A DNA stretch of 64,000 nucleotides from positions 5,642,001-5,706,000 of the forward strand of contig NZ_CP034279.1 of assembly GCF_009739905.1 (NCBI RefSeq), in the 5' to 3' direction. Position 1 is the first letter of the stretch. Each line of letters begins with the position of its first letter. The stretch is from Streptomyces ficellus (GTDB lineage Bacteria > Actinomycetota > Actinomycetes > Streptomycetales > Streptomycetaceae). Made by a program: the position numbers and the translations under genes. Positions 25,437 through 34,405 of the stretch are shown in pieces. Below the pieces are notes generated by a model. The model did not search any database. It saw only the letters and a program-made list of their open reading frames with translations, and was not told the origin of the DNA.

Positions 25437-26378
25437 GTGACGGCCGTCGAATCCCGTCCGGCGGGTGTGCTCGGGGCGAGCACGGGGAAGCGGCCATTCG
25501 GGGCCCGCGTCAAGGCGTTCGTGGCGCTGACCAAGCCGCGGATCATCGAACTGCTCCTGATCACCACGGTCCCCGTGATGTTCCTGGCCGAGCAGGGAGT
25601 TCCCGACCTGTGGCTGGTGCTCGCCACCTGCCTGGGCGGCTACCTGTCGGCCGGCGGCGCGAACGCGCTGAACATGTACATCGATCGCGACATCGACGCC
25701 CTGATGGACCGTACGTCCCAGCGGCCGCTGGTCACCGGCATGGTCTCGCCGCGCGAGGGCCTGGTCTTCGGCCTCACCCTCGCCGTCGTCTCCACGCTCT
25801 GGTTCGGACTGCTCGTCAACTGGCTGTCCGCCTGGCTGTCGCTCGGCGCGCTCCTCTTCTACGTCGTCGTCTACACGATGATCCTCAAGCGGCGTACCGC
25901 GCAGAACATCGTCTGGGGCGGCATCGCCGGCTGCATGCCGGTGCTCATCGGCTGGTCCGCGGTGACGAACTCGATGTCGTGGGCCGCGGTCATCCTCTTC
26001 CTCGTCATCTTCTTCTGGACGCCGCCGCACTACTGGCCGCTGTCGATGAAGGTGAAGGAGGACTACGCGCGCGTGGGCGTGCCCATGCTGCCCGTGGTCG
26101 CCTCCAACAAGGTGGTGGCCCGCCAGATCGTCCTCTACAGCTGGGTGATGGTCGCCGTCTCCCTGCTGCTGACGCCGCTCGGCTACACCGGCTGGTTCTA
26201 CACGGCCGTGGCGCTGGCCACCGGCGGCTGGTGGCTGTGGGAGGCGCACGCCCTCCAGAACCGCGCCAAGGCGGGCGAGACGGGCGGCAAGCTGAAGGAG
26301 ATGCGGCTGTTCCACTGGTCGATCACCTATGTGTCGCTGCTGTTCGTGGCCGTCGCGGTGGATCCCTTCCTGCGGTAG
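25437..26378 (+). CDS. ctaB: Protoheme IX farnesyltransferase (haem O synthase)
   Basis: It farnesylates haem B to haem O for cytochrome c oxidase. The 313-aa UbiA-family membrane protein has about nine hydrophobic helices and the prenyl-diphosphate motifs 'NMYIDRDIDALMDRT' (Asp-rich) and 'TPPHYWPLSMKVKEDYARV'. The GTG start at 25437 (VTAVESRPAGVLG) gives a normal family length. The frame is open further upstream, but that part lacks family features. Haem A synthase is encoded nearby on the other strand. Confidence 0.95.
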   Translation: MTAVESRPAGVLGASTGKRPFGARVKAFVALTKPRIIELLLITTVPVMFLAEQGVPDLWLVLATCLGGYLSAGGANALNMYIDRDIDALMDRTSQRPLVTGMVSPREGLVFGLTLAVVSTLWFGLLVNWLSAWLSLGALLFYVVVYTMILKRRTAQNIVWGGIAGCMPVLIGWSAVTNSMSWAAVILFLVIFFWTPPHYWPLSMKVKEDYARVGVPMLPVVASNKVVARQIVLYSWVMVAVSLLLTPLGYTGWFYTAVALATGGWWLWEAHALQNRAKAGETGGKLKEMRLFHWSITYVSLLFVAVAVDPFLR

Positions 26379-26409
26379 GCCGACTCTGGCGAGTTTTACT
26401 ACTGGTGGG

Positions 26410-26415
26410 TAGCAT
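26410..26415 (+). promoter_or_regulatory. -10 box of a probable leaderless transcript
   Basis: TAGCAT ends 7 bp upstream of the ATG at 26423. No ribosome-binding site is visible, so the mRNA is probably leaderless. Confidence 0.35.
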
Positions 26416-26422
26416 CCTGTTC

Positions 26423-26758
26423 ATGGCAGACACCACGCAGGGCGGCACCCAGCAGGACGAGCGCAGGGTCGCGAAGCTCGCCAAGCAGATCCAGGCGTTC
26501 TCCAAGGAGCACGGCGGCGCCGAGGGCCAGCTCGCCTACATCGGCCAGATGGGCACCCGCATCGTGCTCGTCGGCGAGGACGGCGGCTGGGGCGACCTCG
26601 TCGCACCCACGCACGCGGTCGCCAAGAGCGCCGCGGAGAAGGCGGGCCTCACCCTCCACGAGGAGTTCGACGGCGACTTCGCCGCCAAGGTCCGCACCGG
26701 CCCCTACGAGTGGACCCGCATGGCGGGCATCCAGGTCGGCGGCCCCTCGAACGACTGA
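26423..26758 (+). CDS. Small conserved actinobacterial protein of unknown function
   Basis: The 111-aa soluble protein starts 'MADTTQGGTQQDERRVAKLA' and has a helical N-terminus followed by an alternating region ('AYIGQMGTRIVLVGEDGGWG', 'TRMAGIQVGGPSND'). It has no signal peptide or membrane segment. I recognise it only as a conserved small Streptomyces protein next to ctaB. It probably has its own leaderless promoter. Function unknown. Confidence 0.65.
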   Translation: MADTTQGGTQQDERRVAKLAKQIQAFSKEHGGAEGQLAYIGQMGTRIVLVGEDGGWGDLVAPTHAVAKSAAEKAGLTLHEEFDGDFAAKVRTGPYEWTRMAGIQVGGPSND

Positions 26759-26826
26759 GGCAACACCTTGGGAGGGGTTCACCCGTTAGGACCTGTGACG
26801 GTTCGTCCATCGCAGGGAGCCCCTTC

Positions 26827-27915
26827 ATGATCGACACCCCGACGCTGGTGGACCAGTACTGCCACGGGGTGCTCCGCACCGAGCTGGGCCTGGGCACCTT
26901 CGAGACCCTCCTCGGCCGCACCGGCGGGCCACCCGCCGCCGGGACGACGTTCTTCGACACCCAGACCGGCTTCGCCGTACGGCGCTGGTGCCCGCCCCTG
27001 CTCGGGCTCGAACCGCACTGCCCGCCGGCCCGCTACCTGGCCCGCCGCCGCGAGCTGGGCGTCCTGGAAGCGGGCCGCCGGCTGCTGCGCGCCACCGGGA
27101 TCTCCACCTACCTGGTCGAGACCGGCCTGCCCGGCGACCTCACCGGCCCGGTCGAACTCGCCGCGGCCGGCGGCGCCGGCGCCCACGAGATCGCCCGCCT
27201 GGAACTGCTCGCGCAGCAGGTCGCCGACACGTCCGGCACCGTCGACGCCCTGCTCGCCAACCTCGCCGAAGCCGTGCACGGGGCGGCCGTCTCCGCCGTC
27301 GCCTTCACCTCCGTGGCAGCGGTACGCCACGGGCTCGCCCTGGCCCCCGAGCCGCCCGGACCCGGCGAGGTGCGGGGCGCGGCGGGGCGCTGGCTCGCCG
27401 GGCGCCGGACGGGCGGGGCGCTCACCGACCCGGTCCTGCTGCGGCACCTGCTGTGGATCGCCGTCTCGTCGGGGCGCCCGCTCCAGCTGCACCTCGGCGA
27501 CGACGACCCCACCACGCTCGGCGACTTCGCGGCGGCCACCGCGGGACTCGGCACCGACCTGGTGCTGCTGCACGGCTACCCGTACCACCGGCAGGCCGCG
27601 CACCTGACGAGCGTCTTCCCCCACGTCTACGCCGACCTGGGCCCCGCGCTCGCGCGGACGGGCGCGCGGGCGGCGGCCGTCCTGGCCGAGACCCTGGAGC
27701 TGGCCCCGTTCGGAAAGCTGCTGTTCTCCAGCGGCGCGCGCGGGCTGCCCGAACTGCACGTGGTGGGCGCGACCGTGTTCCGCGAGGCGCTCGGCCGCGT
27801 GCTGGCCGACTGGGTGGGCGACGGCTCCTGGTCCCGCCCCGACGCCCAGCGCGTGGCCGGGATGATCGCGGCGGGCAACGCCCGGCGGGTCTACCGGCTG
27901 GCCGAGGGCGCCTGA
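26827..27915 (+). CDS. Amidohydrolase family protein
   Basis: The 362-aa protein has TIM-barrel amidohydrolase features: 'DQYCHGVLRTELGLGTFETL' near the N-terminus, in place of the usual HxH start, then 'LQLHLGDDDPTTLGDF', 'VLLHGYPYHRQAAHLTSVFP' and 'LLFSSGARGLPELHVVGATV'. This layout is close to the amidohydrolase-2 / glutamine-synthetase-associated hydrolases. The second His of the metal HxH is not evident ('QYCHG'), so metal ligation may differ. The stop codon lies 1 bp from that of the convergent ctaA, leaving no room for a separate terminator. Substrate unknown. Confidence 0.75.
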   Translation: MIDTPTLVDQYCHGVLRTELGLGTFETLLGRTGGPPAAGTTFFDTQTGFAVRRWCPPLLGLEPHCPPARYLARRRELGVLEAGRRLLRATGISTYLVETGLPGDLTGPVELAAAGGAGAHEIARLELLAQQVADTSGTVDALLANLAEAVHGAAVSAVAFTSVAAVRHGLALAPEPPGPGEVRGAAGRWLAGRRTGGALTDPVLLRHLLWIAVSSGRPLQLHLGDDDPTTLGDFAAATAGLGTDLVLLHGYPYHRQAAHLTSVFPHVYADLGPALARTGARAAAVLAETLELAPFGKLLFSSGARGLPELHVVGATVFREALGRVLADWVGDGSWSRPDAQRVAGMIAAGNARRVYRLAEGA

Positions 27916-27916
27916 C

Positions 27917-28897
27917 CTACGCCGTGGGGACCGCCGCCGCCTCCGGGGACTGCGCCGGGATCCCGGCGCCCGGCTCCGCGAGCGGCCGCTCGCGCAGGCT
28001 CAGGGCCAGCCGCAGCACCGCGATCCACATCAGCGACGAGCCCAGCATGTGCAGGCCCACCAGGACCTCCGGCACGCCCGTGAAGTACTGCACGTACCCG
28101 ATCGCGCCCTGCGCCAGCAGCACCAGCAGCAGGTCGCGGGCGCGCGCCCGGACGTCGTCCGGGGCGTCCACCACGCGCAGTACGAAGAACATGGCCAGCG
28201 CCAGGGCGCACACCGCCCACGCGAAGAGCGCGTGGATCTGGGCGACCGAGGCGTAGTCGAACGGCATGCGCGGCACGTCACTGCTGTCGCCCGCGTGCTC
28301 ACCGGAACCCGTCACCGTCGTGCCCGCCGCGACCAGCAGCCCGGCGACGACGACCAGCGTCCAGCCCAGCTTCCGCACCGGCCCCGGGACGCGCGGGCGC
28401 GGGGCGCCGTCGCCCTCCCGGGTGCGCAGCCAGCTGACGGTGGTCACCGTCAGCAGCGCGTTGGCGGCGAGGAAGTGGACGGCCACGGTCCACGGGTTCA
28501 GTTCCAGGCGGACCGTGATGCCGCCGATGACGGCGTTGAGCGCCACGATCCAGAACTGGAGCCAGCCCAGCCGGCTCAGCCCGCGTAGCCGCGGCTTCGC
28601 CGCCCGGGCCGCCACGATGAACCAGCCCACGGCCGCCGACACCACATACGTCAGCATCCGGTTGCCGAACTCGATGGCGCCGTGGATGCCCTGCTCGGAC
28701 GTGGTGAACAGACTGTCGTCCGTGCACTTGGGCCAGGTGTCGCAGCCGAGGCCGGAACCGGTCAGCCGGACGGCGCCGCCCGTCACGATGATGACGACGG
28801 TCATCACCACGGCGGAGAGCGCGGCGCGCCGGACCGTCTTGGGGGAGGGGGTCCAGCGCTGGGCGATGTAGGCGAGGGGGGTCAACACGGACACCAT
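27917..28897 (-). CDS. ctaA: Haem A synthase (COX15/CtaA)
   Basis: It oxidises the methyl group of haem O to form haem A. The 326-aa protein has eight hydrophobic helices in two similar halves. The conserved 'TGGAVRLTGSGLGCDTWPKC' segment carries the Cys-containing loop, and His residues lie in 'GIHGAIEFGNRML', 'VAVHFLAANALL', 'QIHALFAWAV' and 'GLHMLGSSLMW'. The ATG at 28897 (MVSVLTPLAYIAQRW) is chosen by family length. It is convergent with the amidohydrolase gene and 55 bp from the ABC permease upstream. Confidence 0.95.
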   Translation of the reverse strand: MVSVLTPLAYIAQRWTPSPKTVRRAALSAVVMTVVIIVTGGAVRLTGSGLGCDTWPKCTDDSLFTTSEQGIHGAIEFGNRMLTYVVSAAVGWFIVAARAAKPRLRGLSRLGWLQFWIVALNAVIGGITVRLELNPWTVAVHFLAANALLTVTTVSWLRTREGDGAPRPRVPGPVRKLGWTLVVVAGLLVAAGTTVTGSGEHAGDSSDVPRMPFDYASVAQIHALFAWAVCALALAMFFVLRVVDAPDDVRARARDLLLVLLAQGAIGYVQYFTGVPEVLVGLHMLGSSLMWIAVLRLALSLRERPLAEPGAGIPAQSPEAAAVPTA

Positions 28898-28952
28898 CGT
28901 AAGCGTCCGCTTGTGCACCGATTCACGAGGCCCCCCGCCGGGCGCCCCGGGG

Positions 28953-29720
28953 CTACTCCCAGCGGAAGAAGCGGGCCGCCGCACCCAGTCCGAGCACCGC
29001 CCACACCGCCAGGACCGCCGCCGCGCCCCACGGCAGGGACGCCCCGCCCTGGAGCACGTCCCGCAGGCCGTCCGACAGCGCCGAGATCGGCAGCAGCTCA
29101 AGCGCCGCGCGCGCCGCGCCGGGGAACCGCTCCAGCGGCACGATCACCCCGCCGCCCACCAGGAGCAGCAGGAACACCAGGTTCGCGGCGGCCAGCGTCG
29201 CCTCGGCCCGCAGGGTGCCGGCCATCAGCAGTCCGAGCCCGGAGAAGGCCGCGGTGCCGAGCAGGAGCAGCAGGAGCACGGAGAAGGGGTTCCCCCGCGG
29301 CGACCAGCCCAGCGCCAGCGCGATCACCGTCAGCAGGGCCACCTGGAGCACCTCGGTGACCAGGACCGAGAGGGTCTTCGCCGTCATCAGCGCCCAGCGG
29401 GGCAGCGGGGACGCGCCGAGCCGCTTGAGCACCCCGTACCGCCGCTCGAAGCCGGTCCCGATCGCCTGGCCGGTGAAGGCCGTCGACATCACGGCGAGCG
29501 CGAGGACACCCGGGGCCAGGAAGTCGACGGCCCTGCCGTCGCCGGTGTCGACGATGTCGACCGTCGAGAACAGCACGAGCAGCAGCGACGGGATGATCAC
29601 GGTGAGCAGCAGCTGCTCCCCGTTGCGCAGCAGCATCCGCGTCTCGAACGCGGCCTGCGCGGCGATCATCCGCCCGAGCGGCGCCGCACCGGGCTGGGGC
29701 GTGTGGGTCCCGGCGCTCAT
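28953..29720 (-). CDS. ABC-2 type exporter permease
   Basis: The 255-aa protein has six hydrophobic helices and the ABC-2 pattern: an amphipathic N-terminus 'MIAAQAAFETRMLLRNGEQL', then 'TGFERRYGVLKRLGASPLPR' in the cytoplasmic loop, and a final short helix. Its start overlaps the ATPase stop by 4 bp (ATGA), so the two form one transporter. Substrate unknown; the DrrAB-type class commonly exports lipids or hydrophobic drugs. Confidence 0.9.
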   Translation of the reverse strand: MSAGTHTPQPGAAPLGRMIAAQAAFETRMLLRNGEQLLLTVIIPSLLLVLFSTVDIVDTGDGRAVDFLAPGVLALAVMSTAFTGQAIGTGFERRYGVLKRLGASPLPRWALMTAKTLSVLVTEVLQVALLTVIALALGWSPRGNPFSVLLLLLLGTAAFSGLGLLMAGTLRAEATLAAANLVFLLLLVGGGVIVPLERFPGAARAALELLPISALSDGLRDVLQGGASLPWGAAAVLAVWAVLGLGAAARFFRWE

Positions 29721-30643
29721 GAACGCAGCTCCTTGCCGGTCAGTTCCAGGAAGACGTCCTCGAGGGTGTGCCGCTCGACCGCTATGCCGTCGGGCATCAC
29801 ACCGGCTTGCGCGCACCAGGTGGTGACCGTCGCCAGCAGCTGGGGGTCGACCGTGCCGCTGATGCGGTACGCGCCTGGCGTCAGCTCGGCGGCGGCCGTC
29901 CCGTCGGGCAGCGCCTTGAGCAGCGAGCCGAGGTCGAGACCGGGCCGCCCGGTGAAGCGCAGGGTGTTCTCGGCGCCGCCCCGGCACAGCTGCTCGGGGC
30001 TGCCCTGGACGGCCACCCGCCCGGCGTCGATGATCGCGACGTCGTCGGCCAGCTCCTCGGCCTCGTCCATGAAGTGGGTGGTCAGGACGGTGGTGACCCC
30101 GTCGGCGCGCAGCTCGCGGATCAACTCCCAGGTGGCGCGGCGGGCCTGCGGGTCGAGGCCCGCGGTCGGCTCGTCCAGGAAGACCAGCTCGGGCCGGCCG
30201 ACCACGGCCAGGGCGAGCGCCAGGCGCTGCTGCTGGCCGCCGGAGAGCCTCCGGTAGGTCGTCCGGCCGCAGGACCCGAGCCCGAGGCGCTCGATCAGGG
30301 CGTCCACGTCGAGGGGGTGGGCGTGCAGCCTCGCCATGTGGCGGAGCATCTCGCCGGCGCGGGCGCCGGAGTAGACGCCGCCGGACTGGAGCATCACGCC
30401 GATCCTGGGGCGGAGGCGGGCCGCGTCGGCGACCGGGTCGAGGCCCAGGACGCGGACGCTGCCGGCGTCGGGGCGGCGGTAGCCCTCGCAGGTCTCGACG
30501 GTGGTGGTCTTGCCGGCCCCGTTGGGTCCCAGGACGGCGGTCACGGTGCCCGCCCGGACGTCGAGGTCGAGGCCGTCCACCGCGGTCTTGGTCCCGTACC
30601 GCTTGACCAGGCCCCGGACCTGGACGACGGACTCGTATCGCAT
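29717..30643 (-). CDS. ABC transporter ATP-binding protein (DrrA-like)
   Basis: The 308-aa ATPase has Walker A 'GPNGAGKTTTVE' near residue 39, Q-loop 'QSGGVYSGARAGE', signature 'LSGGQQQRLALALA', Walker B 'LVFLDEPTAGLDP', and the H-loop 'LTTHFMDEAEELAD'. The C-terminal extension of about 80 residues is typical of DrrA/daunorubicin-resistance-type exporters. It is the first gene of a two-gene operon divergent from sufR. Nothing in the sequence identifies the cargo. Confidence 0.93.
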   Translation of the reverse strand: MRYESVVQVRGLVKRYGTKTAVDGLDLDVRAGTVTAVLGPNGAGKTTTVETCEGYRRPDAGSVRVLGLDPVADAARLRPRIGVMLQSGGVYSGARAGEMLRHMARLHAHPLDVDALIERLGLGSCGRTTYRRLSGGQQQRLALALAVVGRPELVFLDEPTAGLDPQARRATWELIRELRADGVTTVLTTHFMDEAEELADDVAIIDAGRVAVQGSPEQLCRGGAENTLRFTGRPGLDLGSLLKALPDGTAAAELTPGAYRISGTVDPQLLATVTTWCAQAGVMPDGIAVERHTLEDVFLELTGKELRS

Positions 30644-30848
30644 GGCAACGAAGTCTAGAGAGCCGCGCGGCGCACCCCGTTCGGCGGGTGCGATCCGGAG
30701 ATCCGCGGAGGCGCGGGAAGGGCGGCCGGCAAGATCGTCAGGAAGGACGCCACCGGAGCGGGACGGAGACCGCGAACGGGCAAAACGGGCAGGTCAGGCG
30801 GGGGTGCGGGCCGTTCACGGTGCCGTCGGCCCTGATCGTTTCCGCAGG

Positions 30849-30867
30849 TCAGGTTAGGTTTCCCTTA
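30849..30867 (+). promoter_or_regulatory. Candidate iron box (DmdR/IdeR-like)
   Basis: This 19-bp stretch (TCAGGTTAGGTTTCCCTTA) matches my remembered Streptomyces/DtxR iron-box pattern TTAGGTTAGGCTCACCTAA at 14 of 19 positions. It lies about 70 bp upstream of sufR, between the ABC transporter and the suf operon. Confidence 0.35.
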
Positions 30868-30902
30868 GTGATGTACGGCACCGTCCGCGCGTCGGACCTC
30901 GC

Positions 30903-30939
30903 TTGTCAGGCTCTGAGGAATTACGCAACAATGGCGTTG
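30903..30939 (+). promoter_or_regulatory. suf promoter with SufR-type operator CAAC-N6-GTTG
   Basis: TTGTCA (30903-30908) and AACAAT (30927-30932) are spaced 18 bp and would start transcription at about the GTG of sufR. The perfect inverted repeat CAAC-N6-GTTG (30926-30939) covers the -10 box through the first base of the start codon. CAAC-N6-GTTG is the motif described for cyanobacterial SufR. Confidence 0.6.
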
Positions 30940-31661
30940 TGAAAAACGTCGGTGAGGCTCCCGCGGCTCCAGCGGAGGAACTCGCGACCGGGGAGCGCTC
31001 CACGCGCAACCGGGTCGCGCGGTCCATCCTGGATCACGGCCCGTCCACCGTGGCCGAGCTCGCCAAGCGGCTCGGACTCACGCAGGCCGCCGTACGCCGG
31101 CACCTCGACGCCCTGGTCTCCGACGACGTCGTCGCCGCCCGCGAACAGCGCGTGTACGGGGCCCGCACCCGTGGCCGCCCGGCCAAGGTGTTCGCCCTGA
31201 CCGACTGCGGCCGGGACGCCTTCGACCAGTCGTACGACTCGCTCGCCGTGGACGCCCTCCGCTGGATCGAGGAGAACGCCGGCGGGGAGGCGGCCGTCGC
31301 CGCCTTCGCGCGCGACCGGATCGAGACCCAGGCGGAGGCCTACCGCGAGGCGGTCGAGGCGGCGGCGCCGGAGGACCGCGCCGAGGCGCTCGCCAAGGCC
31401 CTCAGCGCGGACGGGTACGCTGCCACGGCGCGCAACGCGCCGGTCGGACAGCAGCTGTGCCAGCACCACTGCCCGGTCGCCCATGTGGCCGAGCGGTACC
31501 CGCAGCTGTGCGAGGCGGAGACCGAGGTCTTCAGCCGCCTGCTCGGCACCCACGTGCAACGACTGGCGACGATCGCCCACGGCGACGGGGTCTGCACGAC
31601 GTACATCCCGCACACCACACCATCAGCATCCGCAAGCACGGCCGGGAGGAACCCCGCATGA
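30939..31661 (+). CDS. sufR: SufR-like Fe-S-dependent transcription regulator of the suf operon
   Basis: The 240-aa protein has an N-terminal winged helix ('STVAELAKRLGLTQAAVRRH', wing 'RVYGARTRGRPAKVFALT') and a C-terminal Cys cluster 'CQHHCPVAHVAERYPQLCEA' plus a further Cys in 'GDGVCTTYIP'. That cluster is the expected [Fe-S] ligand set of SufR. It is the first gene of the operon and its stop overlaps the sufB start. SufR with a cluster represses suf; apo-SufR releases the operator. The GTG start is favoured because the operator and -10 box place the transcript start there. Confidence 0.9.
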   Translation: MKNVGEAPAAPAEELATGERSTRNRVARSILDHGPSTVAELAKRLGLTQAAVRRHLDALVSDDVVAAREQRVYGARTRGRPAKVFALTDCGRDAFDQSYDSLAVDALRWIEENAGGEAAVAAFARDRIETQAEAYREAVEAAAPEDRAEALAKALSADGYAATARNAPVGQQLCQHHCPVAHVAERYPQLCEAETEVFSRLLGTHVQRLATIAHGDGVCTTYIPHTTPSASASTAGRNPA

Positions 31662-33073
31662 CCACCGAGATCAGCCACCCCGAGCTTGAGGGCCTGGGTC
31701 GGTACGAGTACGGCTGGGCCGACTCGGACGCGGCCGGTGCCGCCGCCAAGCGCGGTCTCTCCGAGGCTGTCGTCCGCGACATCTCCGCGAAGAAGAACGA
31801 GCCCGAGTGGATGCTGAAGCTGCGGCTGAAGGGTCTGCGCCTCTTCGACAAGAAGCCCATGCCGAACTGGGGCTCCGACCTGTCGGGCATCGACTTCGAC
31901 AACATCAAGTACTTCGTCCGCTCCACCGAGAAGCAGGCCGGTTCCTGGGAGGACCTGCCCGAGGACATCAAGAACACGTACGACAAGCTCGGCATCCCCG
32001 AGGCGGAGAAGCAGCGCCTCGTCGCCGGTGTCGCGGCCCAGTACGAGTCCGAGGTCGTCTACCACCAGATCCGCGAGGACCTGGAGGAGCAGGGCGTCAT
32101 CTTCCTGGACACCGACACCGCGCTCAAGGAGCACCCGGAGCTCTTCCAGGAGTACTTCGGCACGGTCATCCCGGTCGGCGACAACAAGTTCGCGTCGCTG
32201 AACACCGCGGTGTGGTCCGGCGGCTCGTTCATCTACGTCCCCAAGGGCGTGCACGTCGAGATCCCGCTCCAGGCCTACTTCCGCATCAACACCGAGAACA
32301 TGGGCCAGTTCGAGCGGACGCTGATCATCGTCGACGAGGACGCCTACGTCCACTACGTCGAGGGCTGCACCGCCCCGATCTACTCCTCGGACTCGCTGCA
32401 CAGCGCCGTCGTCGAGATCATCGTGAAGAAGGGCGGCCGCTGCCGCTACACGACGATCCAGAACTGGTCGAACAACGTCTACAACCTGGTCACCAAGCGC
32501 GCCGTGGCCTACGAGGGCGCGACCATGGAGTGGGTCGACGGCAACATCGGCTCCAAGGTGACCATGAAGTACCCGGCCGTCTACCTGATGGGCGAGCACG
32601 CCAAGGGCGAGACCCTGTCCATCGCCTTCGCGGGCGAGGGCCAGCACCAGGACGCCGGCGCCAAGATGGTCCACATGGCCCCGAACACCTCCTCCAACAT
32701 CGTCTCCAAGTCGGTGGCGCGAGGCGGCGGCCGCACCTCCTACCGCGGTCTCATCGAGATCGGCGAGGGCGCCCCGGGCTCCAAGTCGAACGTGCTGTGC
32801 GACGCGCTGCTCGTCGACACGATCTCCCGCTCGGACACGTACCCGTACGTCGACGTCCGCGAGGACGACGTGTCCATGGGCCACGAGGCGACCGTCTCCA
32901 AGGTCTCCGAGGACCAGCTCTTCTACCTGATGAGCCGCGGCCTGTCGGAGGACGAGGCCATGGCCATGATCGTGCGCGGCTTCGTCGAGCCGATCGCCAA
33001 GGAGCTGCCCATGGAGTACGCGCTCGAGCTCAACCGGCTGATCGAGCTGCAGATGGAAGGCGCGGTGGGCTGA
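31658..33073 (+). CDS. sufB: Fe-S cluster assembly scaffold SufB
   Basis: It is the main scaffold of the SufBCD complex, on which clusters are built. The 471-aa protein has the family core 'SGGSFIYVPKGVHVEIPLQ', 'FERTLIIVDEDAYVHYVEGC', with the sulphur-accepting region 'CTAPIYSSDSLHSAVVEI', and the C-terminal 'DQLFYLMSRGLSEDEAMAM'. The ATG overlaps the sufR stop (ATGA), so sufR and sufB are translationally coupled. A 150-bp gap to sufD follows. Confidence 0.98.
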   Translation: MTTEISHPELEGLGRYEYGWADSDAAGAAAKRGLSEAVVRDISAKKNEPEWMLKLRLKGLRLFDKKPMPNWGSDLSGIDFDNIKYFVRSTEKQAGSWEDLPEDIKNTYDKLGIPEAEKQRLVAGVAAQYESEVVYHQIREDLEEQGVIFLDTDTALKEHPELFQEYFGTVIPVGDNKFASLNTAVWSGGSFIYVPKGVHVEIPLQAYFRINTENMGQFERTLIIVDEDAYVHYVEGCTAPIYSSDSLHSAVVEIIVKKGGRCRYTTIQNWSNNVYNLVTKRAVAYEGATMEWVDGNIGSKVTMKYPAVYLMGEHAKGETLSIAFAGEGQHQDAGAKMVHMAPNTSSNIVSKSVARGGGRTSYRGLIEIGEGAPGSKSNVLCDALLVDTISRSDTYPYVDVREDDVSMGHEATVSKVSEDQLFYLMSRGLSEDEAMAMIVRGFVEPIAKELPMEYALELNRLIELQMEGAVG

Positions 33074-33223
33074 CCGCCCCCCGGCACCGTCGATCACGTC
33101 CCCGGGCCCACCAGGTGTGAGACCGGGTGAGTCCAGCGAGCCGCCCGCGGGGCGACCGGCCCCGGCCGGACCCGCCCCGCGCGGCGAACGCACCGAACGC
33201 AGAAAGCGAGCAGACCGACAGCC

Positions 33224-34405
33224 ATGGCTGAGGCTCAGAATCTCCCGGCGGGCTCCACCACCGCCGGCTCCATCGCGGTGGCCGCCGAGTCCACCGTCGC
33301 GACCCGCATGAGCGCCCCCCCGTCCTTCGACGTCGCGGACTTCCCCGTCCCGCACGGTCGTGAGGAGGAGTGGCGGTTCACGCCGCTGGAGCGGCTGCGG
33401 GGCCTGCACGACGGCACCGCGATCGCCACCGGCGACGGCGTGCGCGTCGACGTGGAGGCGCCCGAGGGCGTCACCGTCGAGACCGTCGGCCGCGACGACG
33501 AGCGGCTCGGCCGGGCCGGCACGCCGGTGGACCGGGTCGCCGCCCAGGCGTACTCCGCCTTCGAGAAGGCCTCGGTCGTCACCGTGCCCAAGGAGACCGT
33601 GCTCACCGAGCCGGTCCGCATCTCCGTGTACGGCCAGGGCGGCACCGCCTTCGGCCACCAGCTGATCGAACTCGGCGCGTTCGCCGAGGCCGTCGTGGTC
33701 ATCGACCACACCGGTGACGCCGTGCTCGCCGCCAACGTCGACTACGTCCTCGGCGACGGCGCCAAGCTCACCGTCGTCTCCATCCAGGACTGGGACGAGA
33801 AGGCCGTCCACGTCGGCCAGCACAACGCGCTGGTCGGCCGCGACGCCTCCTTCAAGTCGGTCGTCGTCACCTTCGGCGGTGACCTCGTCCGCCTGCACCC
33901 GCGCGTGACGTACGCCGCCACCGGCGGCGAGGCCGAGCTGTTCGGCCTGTACTTCACCGAGAAGGGCCAGCACCAGGAGCACCGCCTCCTCGTCGACCAC
34001 AACACCCCGCACTGCAAGTCGAACGTCGCCTACAAGGGCGCGCTCCAGGGCGACAACGCCCACGCCGTGTGGATCGGTGACGTGCTCATCCAGGCCGCCG
34101 CCGAGGGCACCGACACGTACGAGATGAACCGCAACCTGGTTCTGACCGACGGCGCCCGCGTCGACTCCGTGCCCAACCTGGAGATCGAGACCGGCGAGAT
34201 CGCCGGCGCCGGTCACGCCTCCGCCACCGGCCGCTTCGACGACGAGCAGCTCTTCTACCTGATGGCCCGCGGCATCCCGGAGACCGAGGCCCGCCGCCTC
34301 GTCGTCCGCGGCTTCTTCGCCGAACTGGTCCAGCAGATCGGGCTCCCCGACGTCGAGGAGCGCCTCATGGCCAAGATCGAGGCCGAGCTGGAGGCGTCCG
34401 TCTGA
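33224..34405 (+). CDS. sufD: Fe-S cluster assembly protein SufD
   Basis: It is the partner of SufB in the SufBC2D complex, with roles in iron entry. The 393-aa protein has the common SufBD fold: 'VDYVLGDGAKLTVVSIQDWD', 'RDASFKSVVVTFGGDLVRLH', 'HKSNVAYKG'-like 'HCKSNVAYKGALQGDNAHAV', and the C-terminal 'EQLFYLMARGIPETEARRLV'. The stop codon overlaps the ATG of the Rieske gene (TGATG). Confidence 0.97.
   Translation: MAEAQNLPAGSTTAGSIAVAAESTVATRMSAPPSFDVADFPVPHGREEEWRFTPLERLRGLHDGTAIATGDGVRVDVEAPEGVTVETVGRDDERLGRAGTPVDRVAAQAYSAFEKASVVTVPKETVLTEPVRISVYGQGGTAFGHQLIELGAFAEAVVVIDHTGDAVLAANVDYVLGDGAKLTVVSIQDWDEKAVHVGQHNALVGRDASFKSVVVTFGGDLVRLHPRVTYAATGGEAELFGLYFTEKGQHQEHRLLVDHNTPHCKSNVAYKGALQGDNAHAVWIGDVLIQAAAEGTDTYEMNRNLVLTDGARVDSVPNLEIETGEIAGAGHASATGRFDDEQLFYLMARGIPETEARRLVVRGFFAELVQQIGLPDVEERLMAKIEAELEASV

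Noticed and set aside
31340..34216. Minus-strand frame of over 950 codons opposite sufB and sufD
   Set aside because: It is antisense to the suf operon, with shadow composition.
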